In this document: in pieces, positions 5,201 through 5,578 of the stretch
How positions within the stretch are numbered: the first letter of the stretch is position 1
Layout of the letters: each line of letters starts with the position of its first letter
Source: Deltaproteobacteria bacterium
GTDB lineage: Bacteria; Desulfobacterota; Syntrophia; Syntrophales; UBA2210
Direction: 5' to 3'
Length of the DNA: 5,578 bases
Assembly (NCBI GenBank): GCA_019314085.1
Contig: JAFCZZ010000130.1
Span: 5,403 to 10,980, forward strand
Program-made: the position numbers and the translations under genes
Notes under the pieces: generated by a model
What the model saw: only the letters and a program-made list of their open reading frames with translations
What the model was told of the DNA's origin: nothing
The model's database searches: none

Positions 5201-5578
5201 TCATCTATTATCTCCTCTCTTCTGTTGAGCACAATGCAGGGTTTCTCTATTTCCAAGAGCATCCAAGCACATGTTGCATGATATGCATGTTGCTCTATGG
5301 CGCTGGCCACCTTTCCACTCATTGATAATGCCAGGCTCTCTTATCAGAGGGCGACAGAGGGATATAAAATCTGCCTCTCCTTCTTGGATAACTTCTTCCA
5401 TGAGCTCAATCGATCTAAGGCCACCTACCATCATCACGGGCACGCTCACCTGGCTCTTTACGCCTTTGCACCAATCACGGAAGTAGCCCTCACGGTCTAC
5501 GCTGTTAATTTTGGTTCTAAATTCGGTTCCCTCGTACCTTTTGCCTCTCAATCCTTGGCTGATCTCTAAGGCATCAAA
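5201..5578 (-). CDS. NADH:flavin oxidoreductase (Old Yellow Enzyme family), C-terminal part; N-terminus beyond right edge
   Basis: The visible 125 residues are the C-terminal third of the FMN-binding TIM barrel of the Old Yellow Enzyme/2,4-dienoyl-CoA reductase family, which reduces activated C=C bonds or related substrates with NAD(P)H. Landmarks from the edge are EISQGLRGKRYEG (5-17), VPVMMVGGLRS (47-57) with the FMN-phosphate glycines, and ADFISLCRPLIREP (69-82). Then comes a cysteine cluster C98-x2-C101-x2-C104-x11-C116, resembling the 4Fe-4S site of 2,4-dienoyl-CoA reductase but one residue shorter between the second and third cysteines. The protein ends ten residues after the last cysteine, so it lacks the C-terminal FAD/NAD domain of the long enzymes and is a single-domain type. 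The frame is open to the window edge; the real start lies outside. The stop overlaps the ATG of a 15-codon frame. Confidence 0.88.
   Translation of the reverse strand, partial: FDALEISQGLRGKRYEGTEFRTKINSVDREGYFRDWCKGVKSQVSVPVMMVGGLRSIELMEEVIQEGEADFISLCRPLIREPGIINEWKGGQRHRATCISCNMCLDALGNRETLHCAQQKRGDNR

Noticed and set aside
5014..5322. A 102-codon minus-strand open frame overlapping the flavoprotein end and the hairpin
   Set aside because: It overlaps the flavoprotein in another frame and translates through the attC-like hairpin and the edge of repeat B, so it is most likely not a gene.

Overview
The window looks like bacterial chromosome, probably from an anaerobic deltaproteobacterium (Desulfobacterota-like). 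The lineage guess rests on the protein flavour only: a short Old-Yellow-Enzyme-type flavoprotein with a cysteine cluster, an archaeal-alanine-dehydrogenase-like member of the ornithine cyclodeaminase family, and an MTH1187-type thiamine-binding protein. No marker gene settles it. All protein genes lie on the minus strand. The one tRNA gene is on the plus strand.

Left part (1-2322): a tightly packed minus-strand operon. In transcription order it holds a TIM-barrel sugar isomerase/epimerase-like protein (2322-1501), a DppB/OppB-type permease (start overlapping the previous gene by 20 bases) and a DppC/OppC-type permease (29 bases further on, cut by the left edge). The permeases form the membrane channel of a peptide/opine/oligosaccharide-class ABC importer. 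The isomerase-like enzyme suggests the imported compound may be a sugar derivative, which is inference. The ATPases and binding protein are not in view.

Middle (2323-3241): a divergent intergenic region, then a complete tRNA-Lys(TTT) with encoded CCA and a strong intrinsic terminator. About 650 bases without a credible gene follow. They are AT-richer and contain a ~210-base repeat (copy A) and a 111-base REP/MITE-like element bounded by GGGGTCA/TGACCCC.

Right part (3242-5578): a minus-strand gene pair, an ornithine cyclodeaminase/alanine dehydrogenase-family enzyme followed by a small thiamine-binding (DUF77) protein. The enzyme has a clear lesion: a 5-base tandem duplication (GTATT twice) just after the natural N-terminus shifts the frame and separates the well-placed ATG and Shine-Dalgarno from the rest of the gene. 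A second copy (B) of the ~210-base repeat lies upstream, so the pair is bracketed by direct repeats. Next to copy B is a GC-rich imperfect hairpin resembling a decayed integron attC site. The right edge carries the C-terminal 125 residues of an NADH:flavin oxidoreductase with a four-cysteine cluster.

I see no convincing entirely new system. The items most worth following up are the frameshifted cyclodeaminase with its TTG/TGA overlap, the repeat-flanked two-gene unit, and the attC-like hairpin.
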